Assembly: GCF_003432075.1 (NCBI RefSeq)
Contig: NZ_QWBU01000006.1
Location: 186,001 to 250,000, forward strand
Length of the DNA stretch: 64,000 nucleotides
From: Shinella sp. WSJ-2
GTDB taxonomy: Bacteria > Pseudomonadota > Alphaproteobacteria > Rhizobiales > Rhizobiaceae
Direction of reading: 5' to 3'
The notes beneath the pieces are model-generated. The model was not told the DNA's origin. It made no database searches and saw only the letters and a list, made by a program, of their open reading frames with translations. The first letter of the stretch is position 1. Each line of letters begins with the position of its first letter. The position numbers were made by a program, and so were the translations under genes. Shown here in pieces: positions 55,289 through 64,000 of this stretch.

Positions 55289-56914
55289 ATGTCCGTTACA
55301 ATTGAAGCCGATCTGATCCTGCACAATGGCCGTATCTGGCGCGGCCGGGAAGAGGGTATCAGCGAGGCTGTCGCCGTCTGGCAGGGCAAGGTGCTGGCCA
55401 CCGGCGATAGCGCCGACATGCTAAGCCTTAAGGGGCCGCGCACCGAGGTCATCGACCTCGAGGGCCGTTTCGCCAGCCCCGGCCTCATCGACAACCACCT
55501 CCACCTCATCTCGACCGGCATCACCATGGGCTGGGTCGATGCGACACCCGCAGCCGCACCGAGCCTTTCGGCGCTGATGGCGGCTCTCGCCGACCGTGCC
55601 GCGACCACCGCCAAGGGTGGCTGGGTGCGGGCCCGCGGTTATGACCAGGTCAAGCTCGATACCGGCCGGCATCCGACACGCGAAGACCTCGATCAGGCGG
55701 TGCCGGATCATCCCGTGCTGCTAACCCGCGCCTGCGGGCACATCGCCATCGCCAATTCGCGGGCGTTGGAACTGGCCGGCGTGAGCGAGGCGACGCCGGT
55801 GCCGGATGGCGGCGTGATCGGTGTCACCGACGGGCGTCTCAACGGCCTGCTGGCCGAAAATGCCATCAATCTCGTCAAGGCCGCCATGCCCGAGGTGACC
55901 ACGGAGGAGCTGATCGACGGCATAGAGCGCGGCGGGCGGTACCTGCTCTCGCTCGGCATTACGAGCTGCATGGACGCGGCGGTTGGCCAGCTTTCCGGCT
56001 TTGCTGAAATCCAGGCCTATGAAATGGCCAAGATTTCCGGTCGCCTGCCCATGCGTGTCTGGCTGACGCTGCTCGGCGATCCCGGTATCTCCATCGTCGA
56101 GGATTGCTGGCGGGCCGGCCTGATTTCCGGCGCCGGCGATGACATGCTGCGCGTCGGGGCGGTCAAAATTTTCCTCGACGGTTCGGCCGGCGGACGTACC
56201 GCCTGGATGACGAAACCCTATCAGGGCGAGCCCGACAATATCGGCGTGCAGATGCTGCCGACCCCGGAGGTCGAGGCGCTGGTCAAATCCTTCCACGATC
56301 GCGGCTACCAGATGGCGTGCCATGCCATCGGCGATGGTGCGATCGAACAGTTGATCACCGCCTATGAGAAGGCGCTGGCCGCCATGCCCGACCCGGATCG
56401 CCGCCACCGTATCGAACATTGCGGCTTCTCGTCGCCGGAACAGGACGCGCGCATGAAGGCGGCCGGCATCCTGCCCGCGCCGCAGATGGCCTTCATCCAC
56501 GATTTCGGCGACAGCTACATTTCCGTGCTCGGCGAGGCGCGCGGCAAGGGCTCCTACCAGATCGGCACCTGGATGCGCATGGGCCTCAAGCCCTCGACCG
56601 GCTCGGATTCGCCGGTCTGCTCGCCCGATCCCTTCCCGAACCTCCATGCCATGATCACCCGCAAGACGGGCAAGGGCACGGTGATGAAGGACAGCGAGCG
56701 GCTGAGCCGCGAGGAGGCGCTGCAGGCCTTTACGGAATACGGCGCCTATTCCCAGAAAGCCGAGGGTGTGAAGGGCAAGCTGGTGCCCGGCCAATGGGCC
56801 GACATCGCTGTCTTCGACAACGATCTTCTGGAGGCCGCGCCTGAAACCATCCTGTCAGGCACCCGCTGCCTGCTGACCCTGCTTGCAGGCCGCATCGTGC
56901 ATGATGCGCGATAA
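55289..56914 (+). CDS. YtcJ-like metal-dependent amidohydrolase
   Basis: A 541-residue amidohydrolase_3 family protein: LIDNHLHLISTG (metal ligands), RACGHIAIANSRAL, VKIFLDGSAGGRTAWM, HAIGDGAIEQLI, RHRIEHCGFSSPEQ and TGSDSPVCSPDPFPNLHAM. These enzymes open or cleave amide bonds of imported compounds, and D-aminoacylases are relatives. ATG 55289 has AAGGGAG upstream. The binding protein of a Dpp-type transporter follows, so the two probably share a substrate class. Confidence 0.83.
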   Translation: MSVTIEADLILHNGRIWRGREEGISEAVAVWQGKVLATGDSADMLSLKGPRTEVIDLEGRFASPGLIDNHLHLISTGITMGWVDATPAAAPSLSALMAALADRAATTAKGGWVRARGYDQVKLDTGRHPTREDLDQAVPDHPVLLTRACGHIAIANSRALELAGVSEATPVPDGGVIGVTDGRLNGLLAENAINLVKAAMPEVTTEELIDGIERGGRYLLSLGITSCMDAAVGQLSGFAEIQAYEMAKISGRLPMRVWLTLLGDPGISIVEDCWRAGLISGAGDDMLRVGAVKIFLDGSAGGRTAWMTKPYQGEPDNIGVQMLPTPEVEALVKSFHDRGYQMACHAIGDGAIEQLITAYEKALAAMPDPDRRHRIEHCGFSSPEQDARMKAAGILPAPQMAFIHDFGDSYISVLGEARGKGSYQIGTWMRMGLKPSTGSDSPVCSPDPFPNLHAMITRKTGKGTVMKDSERLSREEALQAFTEYGAYSQKAEGVKGKLVPGQWADIAVFDNDLLEAAPETILSGTRCLLTLLAGRIVHDAR

Positions 56915-56971
56915 ACGCCTGCCGGACTGAAACCGACACGAAGCCGAAAACGGCACGAGAGGGAGAACGAC

Positions 56972-58564
56972 ATGCTGAAAAGACTGACATTCGCTGCACT
57001 GCTGAGCCTTTCCGTCGCAACCGGAGCGCTGGCCGCCGGCGAACGTTCCGGCGGAACGCTCGTCTTCACCGCGCCCTATGGATCGAGCTTCGCCACGCTC
57101 GACGTACAGGCGAGCCCGAACACGCAGGAAGAGTTCATCACGCAGGCCATCCATCGTGGCCTCTACAGCTGGAATTCCATCGAGAACAAGCCGGTGCTGG
57201 AGCTCGCCGATTCGGAGGAGGTCTCCGAGGACGGCCTGACCCACACCTATCACCTGCGCAAGAACGCCGTGTTCCACAACGGCAAGGCGCTAACGGCAGA
57301 CGACATCATCTACAGCTACAAGCGCATCGCCAATCCGAAGAACGCCTTCCCGGGGGCCAGCTTCATCGCCGTCATCAAGGGGGCGGAAGAGTTTATCGCC
57401 GGCAAATCGGAGGAGATTTCCGGCCTCAAGAAGGTAGACGACAATACGCTGGCGATCACCTATACCGGTCCGATCAATCCCGGCTTCCCGCTGATGCAGA
57501 ACACGACGGTGATCTATCCGTCGAATGTCGAAGACGAATCGACGTTCGCGAAGAACCCGGTCGGCCTCGGCGCCTTCGTCTTCAAGGAGCACGTACCGGG
57601 TTCGCAGGTCGTCGTCGAGAAATTCGACAAGTACTACGAGGAGGGAAAGCCTTACCTCGACCGCATCAATATCGTGCTGATGGCCGAAGACGCCGCCCGC
57701 GACGTCGCCTTCCGCAACAAGGAAATCGACGTCTCGATCCTCGGCCCAACGCAGTACCAGGCCTATCAAGGCGAGGAAGGCCTGAAGGATCATCTGCTCG
57801 AAGTTGCCGAGGTCTATACCCGCAACATCGGCTTCAACCCGGCCTTCGAGCCATTCAAGGACAAGCGTGTCCGCCAGGCGATCAACCACGCCATCAACGC
57901 ACCGCTGATCATCGAGCGCCTCGTCAAGAACAAGGCCTATCCGGCTTCCGGCTGGCTGCCGCTCTCTTCGCCGGCCTTCGACAAGGATAAGGCGCCTTAT
58001 GCCTATGACCCGGAAAAGGCGAAGGCCCTGCTGGCGGAAGCCGGCTATGCCGACGGCTTCGAATTCGAAGTGACGGCGAGCCCGAACGAAAGCTGGGGCG
58101 TGCCGATCGTTGAGGCCATCCTGCCGATGCTGAAGAAGGTCGGCATCACCGTGAAGCCGAAGCCGGTCGAAAGCTCGGCGCTCGGCGATGCCGTGACGAC
58201 CAACAACTTCCAGGCCTTCATCTGGTCGAACCTCTCCGGTCCCGACCCGCTGAACGCGATGCGCTGCTACTATTCCAAGACCGCGCAGTCGGCCTGCAAC
58301 TATACGAGCTATGCGAGCGCGGACTTCGACAAGCTCTATGAAGCGGCCCAACAGGAACGCGATCCGGCCAAGCAGAACGATCTTTTGCGTCAAGCCAACA
58401 ACATCGTGCAGGACGACGCCCCGGTCTGGTTCTTCAACTACAACAAGGCGGTCATGGCGTATCAGCCGTGGGTCCACGGCCTCGTGCCGAACGCGACGGA
58501 ACTGGCGGTCCAGCCCTATGATGAAATCTGGATCGACGAGACCGCGCCCGGCTCGCGCAAGTAA
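56972..58564 (+). CDS. Dpp/Opp-type ABC substrate-binding protein
   Basis: A 530-residue SBP_bac_5 binding protein. The signal peptide (RLTFAALLSLSVATGALAA) precedes a DppA/OppA fold with GGTLVFTAPYG, DGLTHTYHLRKNAVFHNGKALTADDIIYS and NIGFNPAFEPFKDKRVRQAINHAIN. It captures peptides or related compounds in the periplasm. RBS AGAGGGAG upstream. A hairpin follows before the permease gene. Confidence 0.85.
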   Translation: MLKRLTFAALLSLSVATGALAAGERSGGTLVFTAPYGSSFATLDVQASPNTQEEFITQAIHRGLYSWNSIENKPVLELADSEEVSEDGLTHTYHLRKNAVFHNGKALTADDIIYSYKRIANPKNAFPGASFIAVIKGAEEFIAGKSEEISGLKKVDDNTLAITYTGPINPGFPLMQNTTVIYPSNVEDESTFAKNPVGLGAFVFKEHVPGSQVVVEKFDKYYEEGKPYLDRINIVLMAEDAARDVAFRNKEIDVSILGPTQYQAYQGEEGLKDHLLEVAEVYTRNIGFNPAFEPFKDKRVRQAINHAINAPLIIERLVKNKAYPASGWLPLSSPAFDKDKAPYAYDPEKAKALLAEAGYADGFEFEVTASPNESWGVPIVEAILPMLKKVGITVKPKPVESSALGDAVTTNNFQAFIWSNLSGPDPLNAMRCYYSKTAQSACNYTSYASADFDKLYEAAQQERDPAKQNDLLRQANNIVQDDAPVWFFNYNKAVMAYQPWVHGLVPNATELAVQPYDEIWIDETAPGSRK

Positions 58565-58579
58565 GCCCTGAGAGGTTTG

Positions 58580-58602
58580 GGGGACGGTCTTTTGCCGTCC
58601 CC
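58580..58602 (+). other. Intercistronic stem-loop after the binding-protein gene
   Basis: An 8-bp perfect stem (GGGGACGG, 58580-58587, with 58595-58602) and a 7-nt loop. No T-tract follows, so it probably stabilises the binding-protein message rather than ending transcription. Confidence 0.65.
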
Positions 58603-58647
58603 GCATCTGTTGTCACGCCCTTACGGGTGGCCAAAGCGGAACCGCTC

Positions 58648-59583
58648 ATGCTTCGTTTTACCCTGCGCCGCATCCTGCAGGTCATTCCGACGGTCGTCGT
58701 GGTGGCGCTGCTGATCTTCGTCATCTTCTCGGTCGTGCCCGGCACCTTCGCCGCCAGCCTCTTCGCTGACGGCAAGCGCGCGGCCGATCCGCAGATGATT
58801 GCCCGCCTCAACGAGGAATTCGGGCTGAACAAGCCGCTGATGGAGCGCTTCGTGACCTATGTCACGGATCTCGCGCAGTTCGATCTTGGCACCAGTTTCC
58901 GTACCCGCCAGCCGGTCATCGACCTTATCAACGACCGCATGGGGGCCTCATTGCAGCTTGCGGTCGCAGCCATGGTCTTCGCGCTGGTCGTCGGCGTGCC
59001 GCTCGGCTTTCTGGCGGCGCTCCGGCCCGGTTCCATCCTGGATACGGTGACGATGATCGGCGCCGTCTCGGGCCTATCCATGCCGCAGTTCTGGCTTGGG
59101 CTCCTGATGATGTATCTCTTCGCCCTGCAACTGAACTGGCTGCCCAGTTTCGGCTACGGCGACGGCTCGTTCCAAAATCTCATATTGCCGGCCGTCACAC
59201 TCGGCGTGACGCCGCTTGCGCTTCTGGCGCGCACCACACGCGCAGGCGTGCTCGATGTGCTGAACGCCGATTTCATCCGCACGGCTCACTCCAAGGGCAT
59301 GAGCGAGATGAAGGTCGTGCGCTGGCATGTGTCGCGCAATGCGCTGGTGCTGATCGTCACCACGGTCGGCCTGCAGTTCGGCTCGCTGATCGGTCAGGCC
59401 GTCGTCATCGAAAAGCTCTTCGCCTGGCCGGGCATCGGCTCACTGCTCGTCGACAGCGTGGCGATCCGCGATATTCCCGTGGTGCAAGGCACGATCCTCG
59501 TCATCGTGCTGTGGTTCCTCCTCATCAACACCGCCGTCGATCTGATCTATGCCGCGATCGATCCGCGCATCAAACAGGAGTGA
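58648..59583 (+). CDS. Dpp/Opp-type ABC permease (DppB-type)
   Basis: A 311-residue DppB-type permease with about six membrane helices, the N-terminal RFTLRRILQVIPTVVVVALLIFV and the conserved inner-membrane loop DFIRTAHSKGMSEMKV that contacts the ATPases. ATG 58648 is chosen over GTG 58627. It is followed after 4 bp by the second permease gene. Confidence 0.84.
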   Translation: MLRFTLRRILQVIPTVVVVALLIFVIFSVVPGTFAASLFADGKRAADPQMIARLNEEFGLNKPLMERFVTYVTDLAQFDLGTSFRTRQPVIDLINDRMGASLQLAVAAMVFALVVGVPLGFLAALRPGSILDTVTMIGAVSGLSMPQFWLGLLMMYLFALQLNWLPSFGYGDGSFQNLILPAVTLGVTPLALLARTTRAGVLDVLNADFIRTAHSKGMSEMKVVRWHVSRNALVLIVTTVGLQFGSLIGQAVVIEKLFAWPGIGSLLVDSVAIRDIPVVQGTILVIVLWFLLINTAVDLIYAAIDPRIKQE

Positions 59584-59587
59584 CGGG

Positions 59588-60409
59588 ATGCGCTTCGGCT
59601 TCAATTTCTGGCTCGGCGCCGGGCTGACGGCGCTCGTGATCCTTGCTGGCATCCTCGCGCCGTGGATCGCCCCTTTTGATCCGGTGCTCGATGCGGACCT
59701 GATGAGCTCCGAGCTACCGCCCGACGCCACCTTCTGGTTCGGGACGGATGCGCAGGGACGTGACGTCTATACGCGCATCCTCTACGGCGCACAGATCTCG
59801 CTGACGGTCGGCATCGTCTCGCAGGTCATCAATTCGATGATCGGCATCACGCTCGGCATGACGGCCGGCTATTGGGGCGGCTGGTGGGACGATCTCGTCA
59901 ATGGCTTAACGAATGTCATGCTGGCTATACCCTCGCTGATCTTCGCGCTCGCTGTCATGGCGGTGCTCGGCCCCGGCCTTCCGTCGCTGCTCATCGCGCT
60001 TGGCCTCACCAACTGGAGCTGGACCTGCCGCATCGCGCGGTCGTCGACGCTCTCCCTGAAATCGCAGGGTTACGTGCAGGCGGCGCAGACGCTGGGTTAC
60101 GGCGATCTGCGCATCATGTTCACACAGATCCTGCCCAATATGATGGGACCAATCCTCGTCATGGCGACGCTCGGTATGGGCTCGGCGGTGCTGTCGGAAG
60201 CAGCGCTTTCCTTCCTCGGCCTCGGCATCCAGCCGCCGTTCCCGAGCTGGGGCTCAATGCTGACAGATGCGCGCCAGCTCATTCAGCTGGCGCCTTGGGT
60301 GGCGATCTTCCCCGGCCTTGCCATCTTCCTGTCGGTGCTCGGTTTCAACCTTCTCGGCGACGGCCTGCGTGACAGCCTCGACCCGCATATGAGGACGCGC
60401 AAGCCATGA
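59588..60409 (+). CDS. Dpp/Opp-type ABC permease (DppC-type)
   Basis: A 273-residue DppC-type permease with N-terminal helix FGFNFWLGAGLTALVILAGIL, the DPVLDADLM periplasmic start and the coupling motif GYVQAAQTLGYGDLRI. ATG 59588 has CAGGAGTG upstream. It overlaps the following ATPase gene by 4 bp. Confidence 0.84.
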   Translation: MRFGFNFWLGAGLTALVILAGILAPWIAPFDPVLDADLMSSELPPDATFWFGTDAQGRDVYTRILYGAQISLTVGIVSQVINSMIGITLGMTAGYWGGWWDDLVNGLTNVMLAIPSLIFALAVMAVLGPGLPSLLIALGLTNWSWTCRIARSSTLSLKSQGYVQAAQTLGYGDLRIMFTQILPNMMGPILVMATLGMGSAVLSEAALSFLGLGIQPPFPSWGSMLTDARQLIQLAPWVAIFPGLAIFLSVLGFNLLGDGLRDSLDPHMRTRKP

Positions 60410-61317
60410 CCGCGCCGCTACTCGACATCAGGGGCCTGCGTCTCGGTGTAGCTATCAATCGCTCCACCCACCATCCGCTGCTCAAGGGCGTCTCCTTCCA
60501 GATCATGCCGGGCGAAGCCTACGGTCTCGTTGGCGAATCCGGTTCGGGCAAATCGGTGACGTCGCTCGCCGTCATGGGCCTTCTGAAGAAGCCGCTCGCG
60601 ATTTCCGGCGGGGAAATCCTGTTCAAGGGCCAAAACCTGCTCTCCCTGTCGAAACGCGAGATGCGGCGCCTGCGCGGCAACCGTATAGCGATGATCTTCC
60701 AGGAGCCGATGACGGCGCTGAACCCGCTGTCAACCGTCGGCCGGCAGATCGCCGAAATGTTCGTACTGCATCAGGGCAAGAGCTGGAGCGAGGCGGAAAA
60801 GCTTGCCGTCGAGGCCTTGGGGAATGTGCGCGTGCCCAATCCCGACCGACGCGCGAAAAACTACCCGCACCAGATGTCCGGCGGCCTGCGCCAGCGGGTG
60901 ATGATCGCCATGGCGCTCGCCTGCAACCCAGACCTGCTGATCGCCGACGAGCCGACCACGGCACTTGACGTGACTGTGCAGGCGGAAGTGCTGCGGCTCA
61001 TCAAGGAGCTCTGCGCGGCGCGCGGCACGGCTGTGCTGTTCATCAGCCACGATCTCGGCGTCATCGCCAGCGTCTGCCAGCGCGTCGGCGTCATGTATTC
61101 TGGCTGCTTGGTGGAGGAGAACGAGACCCGCGCGCTCTTTGCCGATCCGAAACACGAATATACACGCGGCCTGCTCGGCGCGCTGCCGCGTCTTGGCAGC
61201 CGCAGCGAACACGGCCGCCAAAGGCTGGTCGATATTGACAGCATCATTGCCGACCGTTCGAAGCTTACCGAAACGCGCTTCATCGCACCGCGCGGCGCAG
61301 AAGGGAGCCAGCCATGA
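60406..61317 (+). CDS. Dpp/Opp-type ABC ATPase (DppD-type)
   Basis: A 303-residue ATPase: Walker A GESGSGKS, signature [16 protein letters not shown], Walker [13 protein letters not shown], and the Opp-type C-terminal extension with [16 protein letters not shown]. Starts at ATG 60406, overlapping the permease stop, and ends overlapping the next ATPase start by 4 bp. Confidence 0.85.
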   Translation: MTAPLLDIRGLRLGVAINRSTHHPLLKGVSFQIMPGEAYGLVGESGSGKSVTSLAVMGLLKKPLAISGGEILFKGQNLLSLSKREMRRLRGNRIAMIFQEPMTALNPLSTVGRQIAEMFVLHQGKSWSEAEKLAVEALGNVRVPNPDRRAKNYPHQMSGGLRQRVMIAMALACNPDLLIADEPTTALDVTVQAEVLRLIKELCAARGTAVLFISHDLGVIASVCQRVGVMYSGCLVEENETRALFADPKHEYTRGLLGALPRLGSRSEHGRQRLVDIDSIIADRSKLTETRFIAPRGAEGSQP

Positions 61318-62276
61318 CCGCTCCCCTGTTGCAGGTGGATGATCTCCACGTCCGTTTCCCCATTTCCGGCGGCGGCCTGCTCGGCACGGGCAAGCGCACG
61401 CTGCACGCCGTCAATGGCCTCAGTTTCGAGCTGGCCAAGGGCGAATGCCTGTCGATCGTCGGCGAATCCGGCTGCGGCAAATCGACGACGGCGCTCTCCA
61501 TCCTCGGCCTTCAGGCGCCGAGCGAGGGCATGATCCGCTATCGCGGCCAGCCGCTCGCCGGTCCCGGTGCGCCCGGCCGCATGCAGCGGGCGAAAGCGGT
61601 GCAGATGGTGTTTCAGGACCCCTATGCGTCGCTCAATCCGCGCCAGTCGGTGCGCACCTCGCTTGCCGCGCCGCTGCGCCTGCATGGTGTTACCGCCACG
61701 TCGGAAATCGAGGGCCGCATCGAGGCGATGCTGAAGAATGTCGGCCTGACGCCGGAACAGGCGGCTCGCTATCCGCATGAATTCTCCGGCGGCCAGCGCC
61801 AGCGTATCGGCATTGCCCGTGCGTTGATCCTCGAACCGGAAATCGTTCTGCTTGATGAGCCGGTCTCCGCGCTCGACGTTTCGATCCGTGCGCAGATCAT
61901 CAACCTGCTGCTCGATCTTCAGGAAAAGCTTGGCCTGTCCTATCTGATGATCAGCCACGATCTCAGCGTCGTCGAGCATATGAGTGACCGCGTGCTGGTG
62001 ATGTATTTCGGCGAGGTCGTGGAAGAAGGCGGCTGGCGCGAGATCTTCGAGGCGCCCGCTCATCCCTATACGCGCCGGCTGATCGCCGCCATTCCCGATC
62101 CGGCCGCCGCACTCGACCCGGCGGCAAAGCAGGATCGTTTTGCCGACCTCCCGCAGTTTGCCGGCCGCCGCTTCGTCTCCGACGGCAGCACCTCGCCGGA
62201 TGTATTCACCGCTCCCGAGGGCTCCGAGCTGGTCGAGATTACGCCACAGCATCGCGTGCGATTTAGCGTAAAGTGA
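61314..62276 (+). CDS. Dpp/Opp-type ABC ATPase (DppF-type)
   Basis: A 320-residue ATPase: Walker [11 protein letters not shown]-loop [16 protein letters not shown], signature [15 protein letters not shown] and Walker [12 protein letters not shown], with the oligopeptide extension [14 protein letters not shown]. Last gene of the transporter operon. The gene order SBP-B-C-D-F is complete. Confidence 0.85.
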   Translation: MTAPLLQVDDLHVRFPISGGGLLGTGKRTLHAVNGLSFELAKGECLSIVGESGCGKSTTALSILGLQAPSEGMIRYRGQPLAGPGAPGRMQRAKAVQMVFQDPYASLNPRQSVRTSLAAPLRLHGVTATSEIEGRIEAMLKNVGLTPEQAARYPHEFSGGQRQRIGIARALILEPEIVLLDEPVSALDVSIRAQIINLLLDLQEKLGLSYLMISHDLSVVEHMSDRVLVMYFGEVVEEGGWREIFEAPAHPYTRRLIAAIPDPAAALDPAAKQDRFADLPQFAGRRFVSDGSTSPDVFTAPEGSELVEITPQHRVRFSVK

Positions 62277-62394
62277 ATAGTTCGTACCGCAGCGCCCTCG
62301 CGAATTGCGGTTCTTGGCGATAGCGGGACTGCTGATGATCCTCAGCACCTGTTGTTGACGGTAATCATACCCAGTTTGATCGATGTCGGCGTTG

Positions 62395-62790
62395 GCGAGT
62401 CATCTCACGCCGCATCGGTATCTTGGCCCTGTCGGCAAGCAAGCGTCGATCCGCGCATCAACGGCCCGAGGCCCTGCGTGTCGTGCGCCTGCCCCGACGT
62501 TATTACGAAGGTGAGTGATCGACCTCGGCACCGCAATGAGCGTGGAGTTTGGTGGTGAACCCACCTCGCGATCGGCCAAGCGCCTCGGTTTGCTGAGTCC
62601 TTTTTACGCTGACCCCACAATGGCGCGCATAGGCGATGAAGGCCTGGGTCTCCCCCCCCCCCCCCCACTCGATCAGCGCCGGTAGCGGCGGAAAACGCTA
62701 TTCCACTTGCCGTACTCGCTCGGCAGATGCCGCTACCGCGCATCGTGCTTTCGAAGAATTGGCGATTGTCATCCGCGGGTCGACAACCAC
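62395..62790 (-). pseudogene. Decayed IS5-family transposase
   Basis: Fragments of an IS5/IS427-type transposase survive in different frames: LPSEYGKWNSVFRRYRR (62726-62673, then a stop), EALGRSRGGFTTKLHAHC (62586-62533) and TFVITSGQAHDTQ further on. The pattern GRSRGGF(S/T)TK-H is typical of this group. Frameshifts, stops and a poly-C tract show that it is not functional. No intact terminal repeats were identified. Confidence 0.6.
62652..62666. repeat. Fifteen-C homopolymer
   Basis: Fifteen consecutive C residues within the transposase remnant. This is far beyond chance for a non-repetitive region and may have grown by slippage or reflect an assembly fault. Confidence 0.6.
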
Positions 62791-62925
62791 GCCCACGCTC
62801 AGCCTGCAGCAGCGGCTCGGTCAGTGCCACTTGTCATCCGGCCAATCGATCCGCTCGCCCAAACTGAATTTCAAAAGCCAGCCTTGAATCAAAGTCAAGT
62901 ATTCCGTCAACCTTTGTCCACGAGC

Positions 62926-63840
62926 TTAAGCTTCGTGCAGCACGTGGATTGCCTTCACCGCGGCAGAGGCGCGGTTCTCGACTCCGAGCTTGACGTAGAT
63001 TTGCTCTAGGTGCTTGGTCACCGTGCGGGAACTGAGGCTGAGGATTTCGCCGATGTCGCGGTTCGACTTGCCCTTGGAGATCCACAGCAGGACTTCGGAT
63101 TCCCGATGCGTGAGCGAGAAATGCTGACGCAGAGTGTCGTCGTCGGTTTTGCGGTTCTCCATTGTGAGGCGGAAAAGATATTCGTCAGCGCCGATGGCGC
63201 CGAGGAGAGAAAGCTGCAAATCTGCCAGCCCCCCCTCGCGCATGGTGAAGCGAGTTTCGCGCGCAGTGTTGCGTGTCTTCATCCAAGCACGGATATGGGC
63301 GGACACAGCGTCCAGCCCTTCGTCGTTTCCAATAGCGGCACTCACGAGGCGGGTTGCCTGGGGCGTCGACCAGAGGATGTTTCCCTCGCCACCGACTGCA
63401 AGCAGATGGCGGCCCGCCGCATCCAGTGCCACGCGGGCGCTGAGCGCGGAGCGGGCATTGGCGAGGTGCACGCGAATCCGGGCACGCAGCTCATCGATAT
63501 TGATCGGCTTGGTGAGATAGTCGACGCCGCCGGCCTCCAGCGCACGGACGACATGTTCCGTTTCGGTGAGGCCGGTCATGAACACCACGGGCACGGAACT
63601 GGTTGCCCGGTTCGTCTTCAGCTTCAAGCAGGTCTCGAAGCCATCCAGACCCGGCATGACGGCATCGAGCAGAATGATGTCGGGCGTGATGCGGTCGACG
63701 ATGTTGAGTGCTGAAGCGCCCGACGTGGCGATCAGCACGGAGAAGCCGGTTTTTTCCAGCGCCTCAGTCAGGAAGCCCAAGGCCTCCGGAGAATCATCGA
63801 CGATCAGTACGATGTCGCGTGGACTGGCTGTCTCACTCAC
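62926..63840 (-). CDS. Response regulator with LuxR-type HTH
   Basis: A 304-residue two-component response regulator. The receiver domain has Asp15/Asp16 (VDDSPEA), the phospho-acceptor Asp59 (IILLDAVMPGLDG), Thr89 (FMTG) and Lys111 (YLTKPIN). A linker leads to the LuxR-type HTH (LTHRESEVLLWISKGKSNRDIGEILSLSSRTVTKHLEQIYVKLGV) at the C-terminus. It starts with GTG 63838-63840, overlapping the stop of the preceding gene, so its sensor is probably encoded just upstream. Confidence 0.87.
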   Translation of the reverse strand: MSETASPRDIVLIVDDSPEALGFLTEALEKTGFSVLIATSGASALNIVDRITPDIILLDAVMPGLDGFETCLKLKTNRATSSVPVVFMTGLTETEHVVRALEAGGVDYLTKPINIDELRARIRVHLANARSALSARVALDAAGRHLLAVGGEGNILWSTPQATRLVSAAIGNDEGLDAVSAHIRAWMKTRNTARETRFTMREGGLADLQLSLLGAIGADEYLFRLTMENRKTDDDTLRQHFSLTHRESEVLLWISKGKSNRDIGEILSLSSRTVTKHLEQIYVKLGVENRASAAVKAIHVLHEA

Positions 63841-64000
63841 CGGCAGCGCCTTCCTGTCGGTCGAGAGTTTTCAAAAAGGTATCGTAGCCGGCGAGGTCGA
63901 AGACTTGCACATAGGTGCGTACAGCTTCGGTGAAGGGCTGATGTTCGGGTGTGCGCGCGATCTCGGCGAGCTTGGCCTCGATGCCGCGCACGTAGCCGAT
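63833..64000 (-). CDS. C-terminal fragment of the gene preceding the response regulator
   Basis: The last 55 codons of a minus-strand gene enter from the right edge, ending at TGA 63835-63833 and overlapping the response-regulator start. The visible part (AKLAEIARTPEHQPFTEAV, LAGYDTFLKTLDRQ) shows no diagnostic motif; a sensor kinase partner is likely from context but cannot be confirmed. Confidence 0.6.
   Translation of the reverse strand: MGYVRGIEAKLAEIARTPEHQPFTEAVRTYVQVFDLAGYDTFLKTLDRQEGAAGE

Larger units (their letters stand above)
62277..62925. other. Gene-free stretch with IS remnant and poly-C
   Basis: A 649-bp interval without an intact gene. It contains a decayed IS5-type transposase (62395-62790) and a run of 15 C residues (62652-62666). 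Nothing recognisable lies in 62277-62394 or 62800-62925. Confidence 0.7.

Overview
The window looks like a chromosomal or large-replicon segment of an alphaproteobacterium, most likely a member of the Rhizobiaceae (Rhizobium, Agrobacterium, Shinella or Ensifer-like). This rests on high GC content, dense short operons dominated by ABC uptake systems with LacI, ROK or LysR regulators, an oxyR-katG divergent pair, and about 100-bp palindromic intergenic elements like the rhizobial RIME type. I see no tRNA, rRNA, CRISPR array or replication origin. The only transposon trace is a decayed IS5-family transposase near the right end.

Layout, left to right. 1-4.9 kb: a partial tyrosine/dual-specificity phosphatase, an SMP-30/gluconolactonase, and a macA-macB efflux pair. 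4.9-10.8 kb: a leftward ytfQ-ytfR-ytfT-yjfF-type sugar (galactofuranose-like) ABC importer with a divergent LacI regulator and a terminator between the binding-protein gene and the rest. 10.9-11.4 kb: a Nudix hydrolase. 11.5-18.9 kb: a tightly coupled cluster (ketoacyl synthase III, NAD-dependent reductase/epimerase, metallo-beta-lactamase-fold hydrolase, PaaK-like adenylate-forming enzyme, GNAT-like protein, Rieske oxygenase, plus a convergent ATP-grasp ligase). It looks like a small, uncharacterised biosynthetic pathway and is the best candidate for an undescribed system here. 18.9-22.6 kb: a LysR regulator divergent from an atypical adenine-deaminase-family enzyme and a YczE-like membrane protein.

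22.7-34.7 kb: a ROK regulator, a GH20 beta-N-acetylhexosaminidase, a GNAT protein and a leftward Opp/Dpp-type ABC transporter whose binding protein resembles the Vibrio chitin-oligosaccharide-binding protein. Together they read as chitobiose/chitooligosaccharide use. A second, divergent ROK regulator opens the next operon (32.2-39.9 kb): M20 hydrolase, two tandem paralogous sugar-type binding proteins, permease, YhfX-like PLP enzyme and a single-domain ATPase. 40-41.5 kb: a WYL regulator, a VOC protein and an EVE-domain protein; the regulator and VOC gene share near-identical palindromic operators. 41.6-44.2 kb: a YdeP/FdhF-type molybdopterin oxidoreductase with a tiny coupled protein. 44.4-47.7 kb: an orphan polyamine-type binding protein, an amidase and a TetR regulator. 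47.9-51.2 kb: oxyR and katG.

51.3-62.3 kb is unified by D-amino-acid and peptide chemistry: D-amino-acid aminotransferase, DmpA-type aminopeptidase, M55 D-aminopeptidase, a LysR regulator, a YtcJ-like amidohydrolase and a complete Dpp-type ABC transporter. After the IS remnant, the window ends in a response regulator with a LuxR-type HTH and the 3' end of an upstream coupled gene. Several binding-protein genes (at 8.5, 35, 36 and 58 kb) are followed by stable intercistronic hairpins, probably to boost binding-protein output over permease output.
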